Positions 62,953-64,000 of a stretch of 64,000 nucleotides of DNA are shown here, piece after piece. The notes under the pieces were generated by a model. It worked only from the letters and a program-made list of their open reading frames with translations, did not search any database and had not been told where the DNA came from. Location of the stretch: positions 2,988,919 through 3,052,918 of the forward strand of contig JAAOOA010000066.1 of the NCBI GenBank assembly GCA_012861695.1, given 5' to 3'. Positions within the stretch are counted from its first letter, which is position 1; each line of letters begins with the position of its first letter. The translations under genes and the position numbers were made by a program. The DNA is from Trematomus loennbergii. Taxonomy: Eukaryota > Chordata > Actinopteri > Perciformes > Nototheniidae.

Positions 62953-63252
62953 AAAAACAAATTGTACTGGACGAAACATAAATACATGTTTTAAAAACGA
63001 GGCATGCTTTAAGTCAAAATATGTATTACATTGATTTGGCAAAAGGCTCACGACAGATGTTACAAGCAATCAATTTGAGAGGATATCTTACATATTAAAG
63101 GCATAATTTATTTGACAACATAAGGAGGCCCTTTATTAATTATGTTAAAGATTTGGATTTAACCGACGATGAATCTGGAAACTAGTTGCAGTAACAACGC
63201 GAGCTTGTGGACTTATATATGCTTTCCTATAAACATTTTGAACCCTTAACAA

Positions 63253-63643
63253 TTAAAGGTGGGGTAGGTAATTTTGGAGAAACCAGCTCGAGTGCGCTAG
63301 AATTTGAAAATACACAGCCGGAACAAATCTGCCACTTCCTTACAGAGCCCCTCCTCCAACACACACGAACGCGCACATGACCAATGAGGGCACGAGATAA
63401 GTTTGTGCACAGATGGAAGGCTGACAGGCAGGTAGGCCATCCAGTTATTTTAGCCGGGCCGGCTAAAATGATTGGTCGTGCTTTTTAACAGTACTACGGC
63501 TTCCACAGATGACATTTTTGTATGGATTTTTTGTCAAAGCACTTAAGATATTCATTGCTATCGGGATGTTAAGAGCATTCCATGGAATATAACAAAAAGT
63601 GTATCTCGAGCCGGTTTCTCAAACTTACCTACCCCACCTTTAA
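63253..63643 (+). mobile_element. TTAA-bounded MITE, copy 3
   Basis: TTAA-AGGTGGGGTAGGTAA to TTACCTACCCCACCT-TTAA, perfect 15-bp inverted ends. The best preserved of the three copies; 391 bp. Confidence 0.92.
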
Positions 63644-64000
63644 TATACAGTACTCCACTGTGTACTCGATTAACATTTTTTACTTTTTCTTAATTTCCTT
63701 TTGTTTTTAGTTTGTCTCCTGAGTGAACGCAGCAAAAAAAATTGTGATTTAATTTGACCTTATTAATTTAAAAGGCTGTATTTTATGTTGTTATACATTT
63801 AAATAAAAATATTGTGGAAAACAATATATATCACAATAGCAGTCATCATTTTTATATTTTTATATTCAGATAAAGCATGTTTGATTTTATATAAATGTTC
63901 CAGCATTTTCTAAACTCTTGTGTTTTATGTTTAGTTTTTTCAACATTTCAAAAGGCTGAATTTTTTTCATAAAGTATTGTGAAAAAAAAAATAATAATAT
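63644..64000. other. AT-rich intronic end of window
   Basis: No exon or repeat boundary recognised. Confidence 0.4.

Overview
The window is genomic DNA from a bony fish. It has split exons with GT-AG borders, very dense AC/GT microsatellites, and many short inverted-repeat DNA transposons and LINE/SINE fragments of the kinds common in teleosts. I see no bacterial operons, CRISPR arrays, rRNA or functional tRNA genes, and I cannot name the species.

Two genes are supported, arranged tail to tail. On the plus strand, 2104-4031 is an intronless SNAG-domain, five-zinc-finger repressor of the insulinoma-associated family, closest by motif to INSM2. On the minus strand, from beyond the right edge down to about 8034, lies the 3' half of a RalGAP alpha subunit, best called ralgapa1. 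I traced 19 consecutive exons (61514 down to 13780) and one probable terminal exon (8034-8179). In human, INSM2 lies beside RALGAPA1 and INSM1 beside RALGAPA2, so the neighbourhood supports the gene names. The two products are not known to act together: one is a nuclear transcription repressor, the other the catalytic subunit of a GTPase-activating complex for RalA/RalB.

Layout. 1-2100: INSM upstream DNA with a long AC array and a diverged tandem duplication. 2104-4031: insm2-like gene, with its frame interrupted six times as assembled. 4032-8033: 3' flanks of both genes. 8034-61514: ralgapa1, including a 22-kb intron (13904-36168) filled with repeats. The introns hold a 44-bp purine-rich minisatellite (10141-11229), a 20-bp minisatellite (59461-59808), a 23-bp one (8302-8434), three copies of a TTAA-bounded inverted-repeat element, two hAT-like elements with intact 8-bp target duplications, and other foldback elements. 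61515-64000: upstream intron with two more transposon copies.

The frame breaks in the INSM gene, plus two breaks at ralgapa1 exon borders, can all be explained as losses of one or two bases. Assembly deletion errors are therefore at least as likely as gene decay. I found no credible undescribed multi-gene system. The most unusual items are repeat structures and their closeness to splice sites.
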